Source of the DNA: Gammaproteobacteria bacterium | GTDB taxonomy: Bacteria > Pseudomonadota > Gammaproteobacteria > S144-34 | NCBI GenBank assembly: GCA_015494165.1 | Contig: WGBS01000116.1 | Span: 1-23,762 of the forward strand | DNA length: 23,762 bases | Reading direction: 5' to 3' | Shown here: piece after piece, positions 1 through 7,941 of the stretch | Layout of the letters: every line of letters begins with the position of its first letter | Position numbering within the stretch: position 1 is the stretch's first letter | Program-made: the position numbers and the translations under genes | Notes under the pieces: model-generated | Databases searched by the model: none | Told to the model about the DNA's origin: nothing | The model's input: the letters and a program-made list of their open reading frames with translations, nothing else

Positions 1-23
1 CGACCGACGGGAGACCGAGACCC

Positions 24-1079
24 ATGCAAGCCTGTGCCAAGCGCCTGATCGCAAGCGTCCTCCTCGCCGGTGCCGCTCTCGCCACAGCCGCGGCCGGCAC
101 CGTGGACCAGCTCTCCGGGGCGGGCTCCACCTTCATCTATCCCGTGCTCGCCAAGTGGGCGAGCGCCTACCACAGAGAGACCGGCGTCAAGGTCAACTAC
201 CAGTCCATCGGCTCCGGCGGCGGCATCCGCCAGATCCAGAAGCGCACGGTGGACTTCGGCGCCTCCGACGCCCCGCTCAAGGCCCCCCAGCTCCGCGAGG
301 CGGGCCTCATCCAGTTCCCCGTGGTGATGGGGGGCGTGGTGCCGGTGGTGAACCTGCCGGGGATCGGGCCGGGCGAGCTGCGCCTCAGCGGCGGGCTGCT
401 GGCCGACATCTTCCTGGGCAAGGTGCGGCGCTGGGACGACCCCCGCATCGCCGCCGAGAATCCGGGCCTGAAGCTTCCGGGGCGGCGCATCACCGTCGTG
501 CACCGCGCCGACGGCTCCGGCACCACCTGGATCTTCAGCAACTATCTGAGCAAGGTGAGCGTGGAGTGGAAGTCGAAGGTGGGCTTCGGCAAGTCGCTCG
601 CCTGGCCCACGGGCGTGGGCGGCAAGGGCAACGAGGGGGTGGCCGCCTACGTGCGCCGCATCAAGGGCGCGATCGGCTACGTCGAGTACGCCTACGCCCT
701 GCAGAACCGCATGAGCCATGTGCGCCTGCGCAACCGGGCGGGCCGCTACGTCGAGCCCTCCATCGAGAGCTTCCAGGCCGCCGCGGCGGGCGCCGACTGG
801 TCGCACGCCGAGGGCTTCTACCTGGTGCTCACGGACCAGCCCGGCGAGGCCACCTGGCCCATCTGCGGGGCCACCTTCGTCCTGGTGCCGGCCCGGCCGC
901 GCCGCCCCGAGCGCACGCGCGCGGTGCTCGCCTTCTTCGACTGGGTCTACCGCAAGGGGGCCGACATGGCCGTCGCCCTGCACTACGTGCCCATCCCGGA
1001 CGAGGTCGCGGCCCTGGTGCGGCGCGCCTGGGCGGAGCAGGTCAAGGGAGCGGACGGCCGGCCCCTGTGGCAGCCCTGA
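24..1079 (+). CDS. pstS: Phosphate ABC transporter substrate-binding protein PstS
   Basis: Periplasmic phosphate-binding component of the Pst high-affinity importer. The 351-residue protein begins with a Lys/Arg-containing signal peptide and hydrophobic core (about residues 6-24) ending in an Ala-rich cleavage region. Phosphate-binding loops typical of the family are present: SGAGST (31-36), GSGGG (63-67), GASD (79-82) and RADGSGTT (161-168). Length matches the family. It is the first gene of a pstS-pstC-pstA-pstB-phoU run. Only 23 bases precede it here, with a purine-rich GGGAGA stretch as a possible ribosome site, so any Pho box lies outside the window. Regulation by PhoB is therefore inferred from the family, not seen. 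Confidence 0.97.
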   Translation: MQACAKRLIASVLLAGAALATAAAGTVDQLSGAGSTFIYPVLAKWASAYHRETGVKVNYQSIGSGGGIRQIQKRTVDFGASDAPLKAPQLREAGLIQFPVVMGGVVPVVNLPGIGPGELRLSGGLLADIFLGKVRRWDDPRIAAENPGLKLPGRRITVVHRADGSGTTWIFSNYLSKVSVEWKSKVGFGKSLAWPTGVGGKGNEGVAAYVRRIKGAIGYVEYAYALQNRMSHVRLRNRAGRYVEPSIESFQAAAAGADWSHAEGFYLVLTDQPGEATWPICGATFVLVPARPRRPERTRAVLAFFDWVYRKGADMAVALHYVPIPDEVAALVRRAWAEQVKGADGRPLWQP

Positions 1080-1109
1080 GCCCCCTGCGCTAGGCTATCC
1101 GCCCGGCTC

Positions 1110-2117
1110 GTGGGGGGACCGCCCTTGGGGGAAGCGAGCGCGAGCGCCGCGGATCGTCCCGCCCGCCCGGCCTTGCGGCCCGGCGGGCGGGCGCTTGTGC
1201 AGGACGCCCTGTTCCGGCACGGCACGCGCCTGGCGGCGGTGGCCGTGGGCTCGGTGGTGCTGGCCATCCTCGTCGCGCTCACCGTCGGCGCCTGGCCCGC
1301 CATCGAGCGTTTCGGAGTGGGCTTCCTGGGGAGCGCGTCGTGGAACCCGGTGACGGAGGAGTTCGGGGCGCTGGTGCCCATCTACGGCACCCTGGTGACC
1401 TCGGCCATCGCCCTCCTCATCGCCGTCCCCGTGAGCTTCGGAGTGGCGCTGTTCATCACGGAGCTCGCCCCCGGCTGGCTCAAGCGCCCCGTGGGGACGG
1501 CCATCGAGCTGCTCGCCGCCATCCCCAGCATCATCTACGGCATGTGGGGGCTGTTCGTGTTCGCGCCGCTGTTCGGCGAGCACGTCCAGCCCTGGCTCAC
1601 GGAGCGGCTCGCCGGCCTGCCGGGCGTCGGGGTCCTGTTCGACGGTCCCCCCATGGGCATCGGCGTGCTCACGGCGGGCATCATCCTCGCCGTCATGGTC
1701 ATTCCCTTCATCGCCTCCGTGATGCGCGACGTCTTCGAGGTGGTGCCGGCCCAGCTCAAGGAGTCCGCCTACGGCCTCGGGGCCACGACCTGGGAGGTGG
1801 TGTGGAAGGTGGTGCTGCCCTACACCCGGGTGGGCGTGATCGGCGGCATCATGCTGGGGCTGGGCCGCGCCCTGGGCGAGACCATGGCCGTGACTTTCGT
1901 CATCGGCAACGCCCACGAGCTGAGCGCCTCGCTCTTCATGCCCGGCAACACCATCTCGTCCATCCTCGCCAACGAGTTCACCGAGGCGGTGGGCGAGATC
2001 TACCTGGCCTCGCTCATCTATCTCGGCCTGATCCTGTTCGGGATCACCTTCGTGGTGCTGGCGGCGGCCAAGCTCCTGCTGATCCGCCTCGGCGCCCGCG
2101 AGGGCCGGCGTGCCTGA
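1110..2117 (+). CDS. pstC: Phosphate ABC transporter permease PstC
   Basis: Inner-membrane permease subunit that pairs with PstA to form the phosphate channel. Hydrophobic helices are spread through the 335 residues, with a short cytoplasmic Arg/Ala-rich start before the first helix (about residues 38-62). The ABC-permease coupling loop is clear near the middle (ESAYGLGATTWEVVWKVVLP), followed by the PstC-typical GRALGETMAV. The frame opens at a GTG 30 bases after the pstS stop. An in-frame GTG at 1197 (residue 30) is an alternative start that would remove the low-complexity leader. The gene overlaps pstA by 8 bases, so the two are probably translationally coupled. Confidence 0.96.
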   Translation: MGGPPLGEASASAADRPARPALRPGGRALVQDALFRHGTRLAAVAVGSVVLAILVALTVGAWPAIERFGVGFLGSASWNPVTEEFGALVPIYGTLVTSAIALLIAVPVSFGVALFITELAPGWLKRPVGTAIELLAAIPSIIYGMWGLFVFAPLFGEHVQPWLTERLAGLPGVGVLFDGPPMGIGVLTAGIILAVMVIPFIASVMRDVFEVVPAQLKESAYGLGATTWEVVWKVVLPYTRVGVIGGIMLGLGRALGETMAVTFVIGNAHELSASLFMPGNTISSILANEFTEAVGEIYLASLIYLGLILFGITFVVLAAAKLLLIRLGAREGRRA

Positions 2118-2973
2118 GGCCGCAGCCGTGCTGAGCCCGTACCGCCGCCGCCTGGTCGTGAACGCCTTCAACCTGGGCGTCTCGGTGCTCATGACGCTCT
2201 TCGGGCTGTTCTGGCTCGCCTGGCTGTTGTGGACCCTGCTGAGCCAGGGGCTGCAATGGCTGGGGCCGCATGTGTTCACCGCCTCCACCCCGCCGCCGGG
2301 CGAGCAGGGCGGGCTCGCCAACGCCATCGTGGGCAGCCTCCTGCTCACGGGCTTCGGCGTGCTCATCGGCGCGCCCCTGGGGCTGCTCGCCGGCACCTTC
2401 CTCGCCGAGTTCGGGCGTGCCTCGCGGCTCGCCGCCGCCGTGCGCTTCATCAACGACGTGCTGCTCTCGGCCCCCTCCATCCTCATCGGCGTTTTCGTGT
2501 ACACGGTGCTGGTCGTGCCCTTCGGCCACTTCTCGGGCTGGGCGGGGGCCGTGGCGCTCGCGCTCATCGTCGTGCCCGTGGTGGTGCGCACCACCGAGGA
2601 CATGCTCAAGCTGGTGCCTGACGCCCTGCGCGAGGCCGCCGCCGCCCTCGGCGCGCCCTACTGGAAGGTGGTGGTGGCGATCGTCTACCGCGCCGCCCTC
2701 GGCGGCATCATGACGGGTGTGCTGCTCGCGGTGGCGCGCATCAGCGGCGAGACCGCGCCGCTGCTCTTCACCGCCCTCAGCAACCAGTTCTGGTCCACCG
2801 ACATGAGCGGCCCCGTCGCGAACCTGCCCGTGGTGATCTTCCAGTTCGCCATGAGCCCCTACGAGGACTGGCAGCACCTCGCCTGGGCCGGGGCGCTGCT
2901 CATCACGCTGGCGGTGCTGGCGCTCAACATCGTCGCGCGGGTGGCCTTCCGCCGGCGCAAGGCGCGACAATAG
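2110..2973 (+). CDS. pstA: Phosphate ABC transporter permease PstA
   Basis: Second inner-membrane permease of the Pst system. The 287-residue protein has about six hydrophobic segments, the first at roughly residues 18-46. The coupling loop REAAAALGAPYWKVVVAIVY is followed by ARISGETAPLLFTA, which is diagnostic of PstA. It starts at a GTG inside the end of pstC, and the 8-base overlap supports coupled translation. It ends 22 bases before pstB. Nothing is missing compared with the usual size of about 280-300 residues. Confidence 0.96.
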   Translation: MPEAAAVLSPYRRRLVVNAFNLGVSVLMTLFGLFWLAWLLWTLLSQGLQWLGPHVFTASTPPPGEQGGLANAIVGSLLLTGFGVLIGAPLGLLAGTFLAEFGRASRLAAAVRFINDVLLSAPSILIGVFVYTVLVVPFGHFSGWAGAVALALIVVPVVVRTTEDMLKLVPDALREAAAALGAPYWKVVVAIVYRAALGGIMTGVLLAVARISGETAPLLFTALSNQFWSTDMSGPVANLPVVIFQFAMSPYEDWQHLAWAGALLITLAVLALNIVARVAFRRRKARQ

Positions 2974-2995
2974 CGCGCCGGACGGGCTGGAGACG

Positions 2996-3820
2996 ATGGA
3001 CGAGGCGAGGGAGCAGATCGAGGCGGGCGCGCGCGCGGAGGCGGCGCCCGCGGTGGCGGAGGTTCCGAACCCGAAGATCGTGGTGCGGAACCTCTCCTTC
3101 CACTACGGGCGCTTCCAGGCCCTGCACGACATCAGCCTCAGCATCCCGGAGCGGCAGGTCACGGCCTTCATCGGGCCCTCCGGCTGCGGCAAGTCCACCC
3201 TGCTGCGCTGCTTCAACCGCATCTACGAGCTCTACCCCGACCAGCGCGCCAGCGGCGAGATCCTGCTCGACGGCGAGAACATCCTCGACCGCCGTCAGGA
3301 CCTCAACCTGCTCCGCGCCCGCGTGGGCATGGTCTTCCAGAAGCCCACGCCCTTCCCCATGTCCATCTACGACAACATCGCCTTCGGGGTGCGCCTCTAC
3401 GAGCGCCTGAGCCGCGCGCAGATGTCCGAGCGCGTGGAGTGGGCCCTGCGCAAGGCGGCGCTGTGGGACGAGGTCAAGGACAAGCTGCGCCAGAGCGGCC
3501 AGCAGCTCTCGGGCGGGCAGCAGCAGCGCCTGTGCATCGCCCGCGCGATCGCGGTGCGGCCCGAGGTGCTGCTGCTGGACGAGCCGGCCTCGGCGCTCGA
3601 CCCCATCTCCACGCTGCGCATCGAGGAGCTCATCCACGAGCTCAAGAGCGACTACACCATCGTCATCGTCACCCACAACATGCAGCAGGCGGCGCGGGTG
3701 TCGGACTACACGGCCTTCCTCTACATGGGCCGGCTGGTGGAGTACTCGGACACGAGCACGATCTTCACCAATCCGCGCCGCAGGGAGACCGAGGACTACA
3801 TCACGGGCCGCTACGGCTGA
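2996..3820 (+). CDS. pstB: Phosphate ABC transporter ATP-binding protein PstB
   Basis: Cytoplasmic ATPase that powers phosphate import. All nucleotide-binding motifs are visible in 274 residues: Walker A GPSGCGKST (60-68), Q-loop Gln near 115, ABC signature LSGGQ (171-175), Walker B VLLLDEP (191-197) and switch His near 227 (THNMQQA). The C-terminus contains YMGRLVE and the terminal ETEDYITGRYG, both typical of PstB. An N-terminal extension of about 25 charged or Ala-rich residues precedes the conserved core. The gene sits between pstA (22-base gap) and phoU (22-base gap). Confidence 0.98.
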   Translation: MDEAREQIEAGARAEAAPAVAEVPNPKIVVRNLSFHYGRFQALHDISLSIPERQVTAFIGPSGCGKSTLLRCFNRIYELYPDQRASGEILLDGENILDRRQDLNLLRARVGMVFQKPTPFPMSIYDNIAFGVRLYERLSRAQMSERVEWALRKAALWDEVKDKLRQSGQQLSGGQQQRLCIARAIAVRPEVLLLDEPASALDPISTLRIEELIHELKSDYTIVIVTHNMQQAARVSDYTAFLYMGRLVEYSDTSTIFTNPRRRETEDYITGRYG

Positions 3821-3842
3821 GCGGACGGCGGGAGAGACCGGC

Positions 3843-4565
3843 ATGGGCGAGGAGCGTATCGGCATCGGGCACCACATCTCCCAGCAGTTCAACGCCGAGC
3901 TGGAGGAGGTGCGCAACCGGGTGCTGCGCATGGGCGGGCTGGTGGAGCAGCAGCTCGCCGACGCGGTGCGCGCCCTGGTGGAGGGCGACGCCTCGCTCGG
4001 GCAGCTCGTGGTCACCGGCGACTACAAGGTCAACGCCGAGGAGGTGGCGATCGACGAGGAGTGCATCCAGATCCTCGCCCGCCGCCAGCCGGCGGCGAGC
4101 GACCTGCGGCTGGTGATCACGGTCATCAAGACCATCACCGACCTCGAGCGCATCGGCGACGAGGCCGAGCGCATCGGGCGCATGGCCGTGCACCTGGCCA
4201 GCGGCGAAGGCACCAGCAAGCCCTTCGCGCACATCGAGTACCTGGGCGAGCACGTGCGGCGCATGGTGCACGGGGCGCTCGACGCCTTCGCGCGCATGGA
4301 CGCCGAGGCGGCGGTGGAGGTGTGGCGCGAGGACCGCAAGGTCGACAAGGAGTACGAGGCCATCATCCGCCAGCTCATCACCTTCATGATGGAGGACCCG
4401 CGCTCCATTCCGCGCGCGCTGGACGTCATGTGGTCCGCGCGTGCGCTGGAGCGCATCGGCGACCGCGCGCGCAACATCTGCGAGTACGTGATCTACCTGG
4501 TGCACGGCAAGAACGTGCGCCACACGAGCCTCGAACAGATGGAGAGGGAGGTGCGCGGAGAGTAG
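3843..4565 (+). CDS. phoU: Phosphate signalling protein PhoU
   Basis: Peripheral regulator that links the Pst transporter to the PhoR/PhoB system and represses phosphate-starvation signalling when phosphate is plentiful. The 240-residue protein has the two repeated three-helix PhoU domains, each with the metal-binding E/D-rich helix: ITDLERIGDEAERIG in the first half and ARALERIGDRARNICEYV in the second. Start ATG lies 22 bases after pstB with a GGGAGAG stretch upstream. It is the last gene of the pst run. The next gene is convergent on the minus strand. phoR and phoB are not in the window. Confidence 0.97.
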   Translation: MGEERIGIGHHISQQFNAELEEVRNRVLRMGGLVEQQLADAVRALVEGDASLGQLVVTGDYKVNAEEVAIDEECIQILARRQPAASDLRLVITVIKTITDLERIGDEAERIGRMAVHLASGEGTSKPFAHIEYLGEHVRRMVHGALDAFARMDAEAAVEVWREDRKVDKEYEAIIRQLITFMMEDPRSIPRALDVMWSARALERIGDRARNICEYVIYLVHGKNVRHTSLEQMEREVRGE

Positions 4566-4602
4566 CCGCGTGAGGCGGAAGGCATGGGGCGCGCGGCTCG
4601 CG

Positions 4603-4630
4603 TCTCCCGTCCCCCGCCACCCATCTCGGT
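4603..4630. repeat. Short degenerate heptamer tract in the phoU / dehydrogenase gap
   Basis: The convergent gap between phoU and the dehydrogenase gene reads as four 7-base units: TCTCCCG, TCCCCCG, CCACCCA, TCTCGGT. The period and base composition match the longer heptamer tract before ruvC. Only four units are present, so chance cannot be excluded. Confidence 0.45.
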
Positions 4631-4633
4631 TCC

Positions 4634-5455
4634 TTACATGCGCCTCAGCACGCGGTCCAGGGCTGCGGTGGGCAGGACCCGCCGCAGGAAGGCGAGCGCG
4701 TAGGTGGGCGGCGTGACGTAGTAGCGTGCCCGCGGCCGGCGCGCCTCGAGGGCGCGCACGATGCGCGCCGCGCAGGCCTCGGCCGTGGCGGTGAAGGGCA
4801 CCACCGCGCCCTCCTGCGAGAGCTTTGCCTCCAGGCGTGCGTAGCGTTCCCTGTGGCGGCTCGAGGCGGGCTCGATCCAGTGCCGGAACTGGGCGAGCGC
4901 GTTGGCGCGAAAGCGCGTCAGCACCGGCCCCGGCTCGACCAGCACCACGTGGATGCCCGTGTCGGCGAGCTCCTGGCGCAGCACGTCGCTCAGCCCCTCG
5001 AGGGCGAACTTGCTCGCCACGTAGGCGCCGCGCCAGGGCATGGCGACCAGCCCCAGCACCGAGCTGACCTGCACGATGCGCCCGCTGCCGCGCGCGATCA
5101 TGGCCGGCAGCAGGCGGCGGGTGAGGTCGTGCCAGCCGAGGAGGTTCACCTCGAGCTGGTGGCGCAGCGCCGCGCGGCTCAGGTCCTCCACCGCGCCGGG
5201 AATGGCGCACGCGGCGTTGTTCACCAGCGCGTCCGGCGCACCGCCCAGGCGCGCGAGCGCGGCCTCGGCGCAGGCGGCGACGCTCGCCTCGTCGGCGAGC
5301 TCGAGCGCGAGCGGCTCCAGGCCCTCGGCCTCGAGGCGGGCGCGGTCCTCGTCGCGCCGCGCCGTGGCGAGCACGCGCCAGCCGCGCCGGGCCAGCGCCT
5401 GCGCGGCCGCCAGCCCGATCCCGGAGGAGCAGCCCGTGACCAGGGCCGACGGCAT
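4634..5455 (-). CDS. Short-chain dehydrogenase/reductase (SDR) family oxidoreductase
   Basis: NAD(P)-dependent classical SDR enzyme with unknown substrate. The 273-residue protein has the cofactor-binding TGCSSGIG (7-14), NNAA (79-82), active-site Ser near 132 (QVSSVLG) and the YxxxK pair Tyr145/Lys149 (YVASK). PGPVLT follows, as in the family. The C-terminal part (AEACAARIVRALEARRPRARYYVTPP) resembles SDRs of the YdfG/retinol-dehydrogenase-like type. It starts 7 bases after the stop of the ClpP-fold protease gene upstream on the same strand, so it is probably the last gene of that operon. It converges on phoU. Confidence 0.9.
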   Translation of the reverse strand: MPSALVTGCSSGIGLAAAQALARRGWRVLATARRDEDRARLEAEGLEPLALELADEASVAACAEAALARLGGAPDALVNNAACAIPGAVEDLSRAALRHQLEVNLLGWHDLTRRLLPAMIARGSGRIVQVSSVLGLVAMPWRGAYVASKFALEGLSDVLRQELADTGIHVVLVEPGPVLTRFRANALAQFRHWIEPASSRHRERYARLEAKLSQEGAVVPFTATAEACAARIVRALEARRPRARYYVTPPTYALAFLRRVLPTAALDRVLRRM

Positions 5456-5462
5456 CGCGCGC

Positions 5463-6299
5463 TCAGTGCGGGTGGTTCGGGGTCGCCCGCCGCCCCCGCG
5501 GCTCGGGCGTGTACTCCACGCTCGGCAGGCCGCGCACCGGCTGCGGGTACAGCGACATCAGCTCGAGGATGTCCTCGGGCATCTCGGTCGTGACGTTGAG
5601 GCCGAGCTCGCGGGCCTCCTGCGCGGTGATGGGGTAGTCGTGCGTCCAGGTGCCCTCGGCGAGCTTGGCGGCCACGGCCTTGACCTGCTCCGGCGGCATA
5701 CGGCCGGCAAGGAGCTCCTCGGCCGCCTTGCGCACCTGCTCGATCGCCTTGCGGCCCACGTCTGCCAGCACCAGCGTGCGGTCGTCGATCTCGGCCACCG
5801 GCTTCTGCTCGACGACCTTGACGAGCGATGCGGCCGGCAGCTCGCCGAGCTGTGGGTCGATGGGGCCGAGCACGGCGTAGGGCGACATCACGATCTCGTC
5901 GGCGGCGAGCGCGATGAGGGTGCCGCCCGACATGGCGTAGTGGGGGACGAAGACCGTGACCTTGCCCGGGTGCTCCTTGATGGCGCGCGCGATCTGAAGC
6001 GCCGCCAGCACCAGCCCGCCCGGCGTGTGCAGCACGAGGTCGATCGGCATGTCGCGGTCGGTCATCTGGATCGCGCGCAGGACCGCCTCGGAGTCCTGTA
6101 TGTCGATGTAGCGCACCAGCGGGAAGCCGAGCAGCCGCATCGTCTCCTGCCGGTGCACCAGCAGGATGAGGCGCGAGTTGCGCCGGTTCTCGATGCGCTG
6201 GATCTTGCGCTGGCGCGCCGCGTCCAGCATGCGCTGCTGGATCACCGGCTGCAGCGCCGTCAGGATGAAGAACAACCAGAACAGGTCCATCACGGTCAT
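5463..6299 (-). CDS. ClpP-fold membrane-anchored serine protease (SDH/SppA-like family)
   Basis: Predicted serine protease of the ClpP/crotonase fold, resembling the Pfam 'serine dehydrogenase proteinase' (SDH_sah) family. It has an N-terminal membrane helix (about residues 4-22) followed by a basic stretch. LVLHTPGG near 88-95 forms the oxyanion strand. The nucleophile is probably Ser124 in HYAMSGGTLIALAADEI, with DPQLG following at 149-153 as in this family. The open frame extends much further upstream, but the start is taken at ATG 6299 because AGGAG lies 9 bases before it and homology begins there, giving 278 residues. It lies 11 bases after a rhomboid gene, making a tandem pair of membrane proteases. 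Substrate unknown. Confidence 0.85.
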   Translation of the reverse strand: MTVMDLFWLFFILTALQPVIQQRMLDAARQRKIQRIENRRNSRLILLVHRQETMRLLGFPLVRYIDIQDSEAVLRAIQMTDRDMPIDLVLHTPGGLVLAALQIARAIKEHPGKVTVFVPHYAMSGGTLIALAADEIVMSPYAVLGPIDPQLGELPAASLVKVVEQKPVAEIDDRTLVLADVGRKAIEQVRKAAEELLAGRMPPEQVKAVAAKLAEGTWTHDYPITAQEARELGLNVTTEMPEDILELMSLYPQPVRGLPSVEYTPEPRGRRATPNHPH

Positions 6300-6310
6300 G
6301 GTCGGACTCC

Positions 6311-7051
6311 TCAGCGCAGGCGGCCGTCCGGCCCGTGGCCGAGCCAGCCCTCGTCGGGATAATAGCGGCGCAGCCGCCGCCGCACGAGCAGCAGCCGCAC
6401 GAGCAGCAGGCCGGCGACGAAGCCCCCGATGTGCGCCCACCAGGCCACGCCCCCGCCCTCCTTCGGTGCGATCAGGTCCCAGGTGCCGTAGAGGAACTGC
6501 AGCCAGAACCAGAAGGCGGTGTAGACCAGCGCGGGCAGCTCGAAGAAGAAGGGCACGAACAGGATCGGCACCACGAAGACGATGCGCGCGAGCGGGAACA
6601 GCACGGTGTAGGCCCCGAGCACGCCCGAGATCGCCCCCGAGGCGCCGAGCGCCGGGATGGTCGAGGTGGGGTTTGTCGCGAAATGCATCAGGGAGGCGGC
6701 GAGCCCGCTCGCGAAGTAGAGCACCAGGAAGCGCAGGCGCCCGAGCCGGTCCTCGACCGCGCCGCCGAAGATCCACAGCGTCCACATGTTGCCAAGGATG
6801 TGCGCGAAGCCCCCGTGCAGGAACATGTTGGTCAGGAAGGGCAGGGGGTTGTCGGGCGAAAGCCCGTTGGCCCGCGCCCACAGCGGGTCGGTGTAACGCG
6901 CCGGCACGAGCCCGAAATGGAAGGCGATCCACTCGTTGACGGGCTGCGGCAGCAGGAGCTGCAGGGCGAAGACGGCGACGTTGGCCCCGACGAGGCTCCA
7001 CACCACCACGGGGGGATTGCGGCGCGGGACGGTGTCGTGGACGGGCAGCAA
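6311..7051 (-). CDS. Rhomboid family intramembrane serine protease
   Basis: Integral-membrane protease that cleaves substrates within the bilayer. The catalytic dyad is visible: Ser138 in GASGAISGVLGAY and His207 in AWWAHIGGFVAGL. The family motif HGGFAHILGNMWTLWIFG (79-96) carries the conserved HxxxN region. Six hydrophobic segments are apparent and the C-terminus is basic. I chose the TTG start at 7051 because GAGGAG lies about 9 bases upstream and no better start precedes the first helix. The gene is 11 bases upstream of the ClpP-fold protease and about 180 bases downstream of the VapC toxin gene. Substrate cannot be inferred. Confidence 0.92.
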   Translation of the reverse strand: MLPVHDTVPRRNPPVVVWSLVGANVAVFALQLLLPQPVNEWIAFHFGLVPARYTDPLWARANGLSPDNPLPFLTNMFLHGGFAHILGNMWTLWIFGGAVEDRLGRLRFLVLYFASGLAASLMHFATNPTSTIPALGASGAISGVLGAYTVLFPLARIVFVVPILFVPFFFELPALVYTAFWFWLQFLYGTWDLIAPKEGGGVAWWAHIGGFVAGLLLVRLLLVRRRLRRYYPDEGWLGHGPDGRLR

Positions 7052-7121
7052 GGGGCTTGCTCCTCGGCCGGTGCCGGCGCCGTAGCGTGCGGGCGCGCGG
7101 GCGCCGCGTCAAGTCGGTGGC

Positions 7122-7170
7122 CAGGTGTCAGATTTCAGGTTTCGGATATCAGGGGGGACAGATATCGGGA
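7122..7170. repeat. Degenerate heptamer tract upstream of the rhomboid gene
   Basis: The gap between vapC and the rhomboid gene contains consecutive 7-base units: CAGGTGT, CAGATTT, CAGGTTT, CGGATAT, CAGGGGG, GACAGAT, ATCGGGA. The units are unusually AT-rich for this genome. The tract lies just upstream of the rhomboid ribosome site on the transcribed strand. Confidence 0.55.
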
Positions 7171-7203
7171 GACAGCCTGCGGCGCGCCGTCCGTCGCCAG
7201 CCG

Positions 7204-7220
7204 CGGGAGCGGCGCTCCCG
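7204..7220 (-). terminator. Hairpin downstream of vapC
   Basis: Seven-base perfect inverted repeat (CGGGAGC / GCTCCCG) with a three-base loop, about 10 bases beyond the vapC stop on the minus strand. There is no T-run after it, so it may be a weak terminator or an mRNA-end stabiliser rather than a classical intrinsic terminator. Confidence 0.35.
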
Positions 7221-7229
7221 GCGCGAGAG

Positions 7230-7652
7230 TCAGCCAGGAGGGCACGCACCGGCACGGGCGATCATCTCGCGGTCCCAGGTGACCAGGCGCGCGCCATGGA
7301 GACGAGCTACCGCGAGGTATACGGCATCGGCTGCGCGCAGCGCATGCCGGCATCCCACGCGAATCGCGAGCCGCAGACAGCGGCCATCCAGGGGCTGAAG
7401 GGCCAGCCCCGGGTAGGCGGCGAGCAGCGCCGCGGCGCGCTCGCCCGCCTTGGCGTGACCGGTGCGCCGCGCGACGGCACACGCCACCTCGGCCAGGACG
7501 AGCTCCGGCGCCCATACCGCCCGCTCGTCCTCGGCGAGACGGGCGAGGAAAAGGGTGCTCTCGTCGTGGAAGGCGTCCCCGGGATCGTAGGCGGAGACCC
7601 AGACGCTCGCGTCAACGACGAGCGCGCCAGTCGTTCCCTTCGAGCCGGCCAC
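7230..7652 (-). CDS. vapC: PIN-domain toxin, VapC-type ribonuclease
   Basis: Predicted Mg-dependent endoribonuclease toxin. The PIN-domain acidic residues are in place: Asp in ALVVDASVWV, Glu in VLAEVACAVA, Asp in RAADAVYLAVA and Asp in LVTWDREM. The open frame begins at ATG 7700, but homology starts near VVDAS. GTG 7652, giving 140 residues, is preferred, with AGGGA just upstream. The spacing is short, so the exact start is uncertain. It overlaps the 3' end of the antitoxin gene by 41 bases, the usual arrangement for a coupled antitoxin-toxin pair. Target RNA is unknown. Confidence 0.85.
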   Translation of the reverse strand: MAGSKGTTGALVVDASVWVSAYDPGDAFHDESTLFLARLAEDERAVWAPELVLAEVACAVARRTGHAKAGERAAALLAAYPGLALQPLDGRCLRLAIRVGCRHALRAADAVYLAVARLHGARLVTWDREMIARAGACPPG

Positions 7653-7905
7653 GGTCCCTGTGCACGATCTCCCTGGCGCTCGGGCCTTCGCCGGCCCCAC
7701 GGCAGGCAGCGCGGCCCTGGCGCATCCAGCGTTCCAGCCAATCCCTGCGGGATCCCTTACGGGCAGAGCCCGGCGGCGCCGGCTCCTCGGCCAGCCATCG
7801 CCGATAGAGCTCTATGGTGAGCGCGCGAAGGCCGCGGCGGCGGCGCGACGCCGCTGCCTTGATCCGCCGGTAGAGCCCGTCCGGGATGTCGAGTGTCGTC
7901 TTCAT
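7612..7905 (-). CDS. vapB: VapB-type ribbon-helix-helix antitoxin
   Basis: Predicted DNA-binding antitoxin partnering the adjacent PIN toxin. The 97-residue protein opens with MKTTLDIPDGLYRRIKAAA, the classic short beta strand plus helix of ribbon-helix-helix VapB-like antitoxins. A basic helix and a variable Arg/Trp-rich tail follow, expected to contact the toxin. It starts at ATG 36 bases after the DUF1614 gene on the same strand, so it may be carried on the upstream transcript as well as on its own autoregulated promoter. No operator could be assigned with confidence. Confidence 0.82.
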   Translation of the reverse strand: MKTTLDIPDGLYRRIKAAASRRRRGLRALTIELYRRWLAEEPAPPGSARKGSRRDWLERWMRQGRAACRGAGEGPSAREIVHRDRGRLEGNDWRARR

Positions 7906-7941
7906 CGCCTACGCCATGGTATCGCATTCGGGCGCGGCGGG

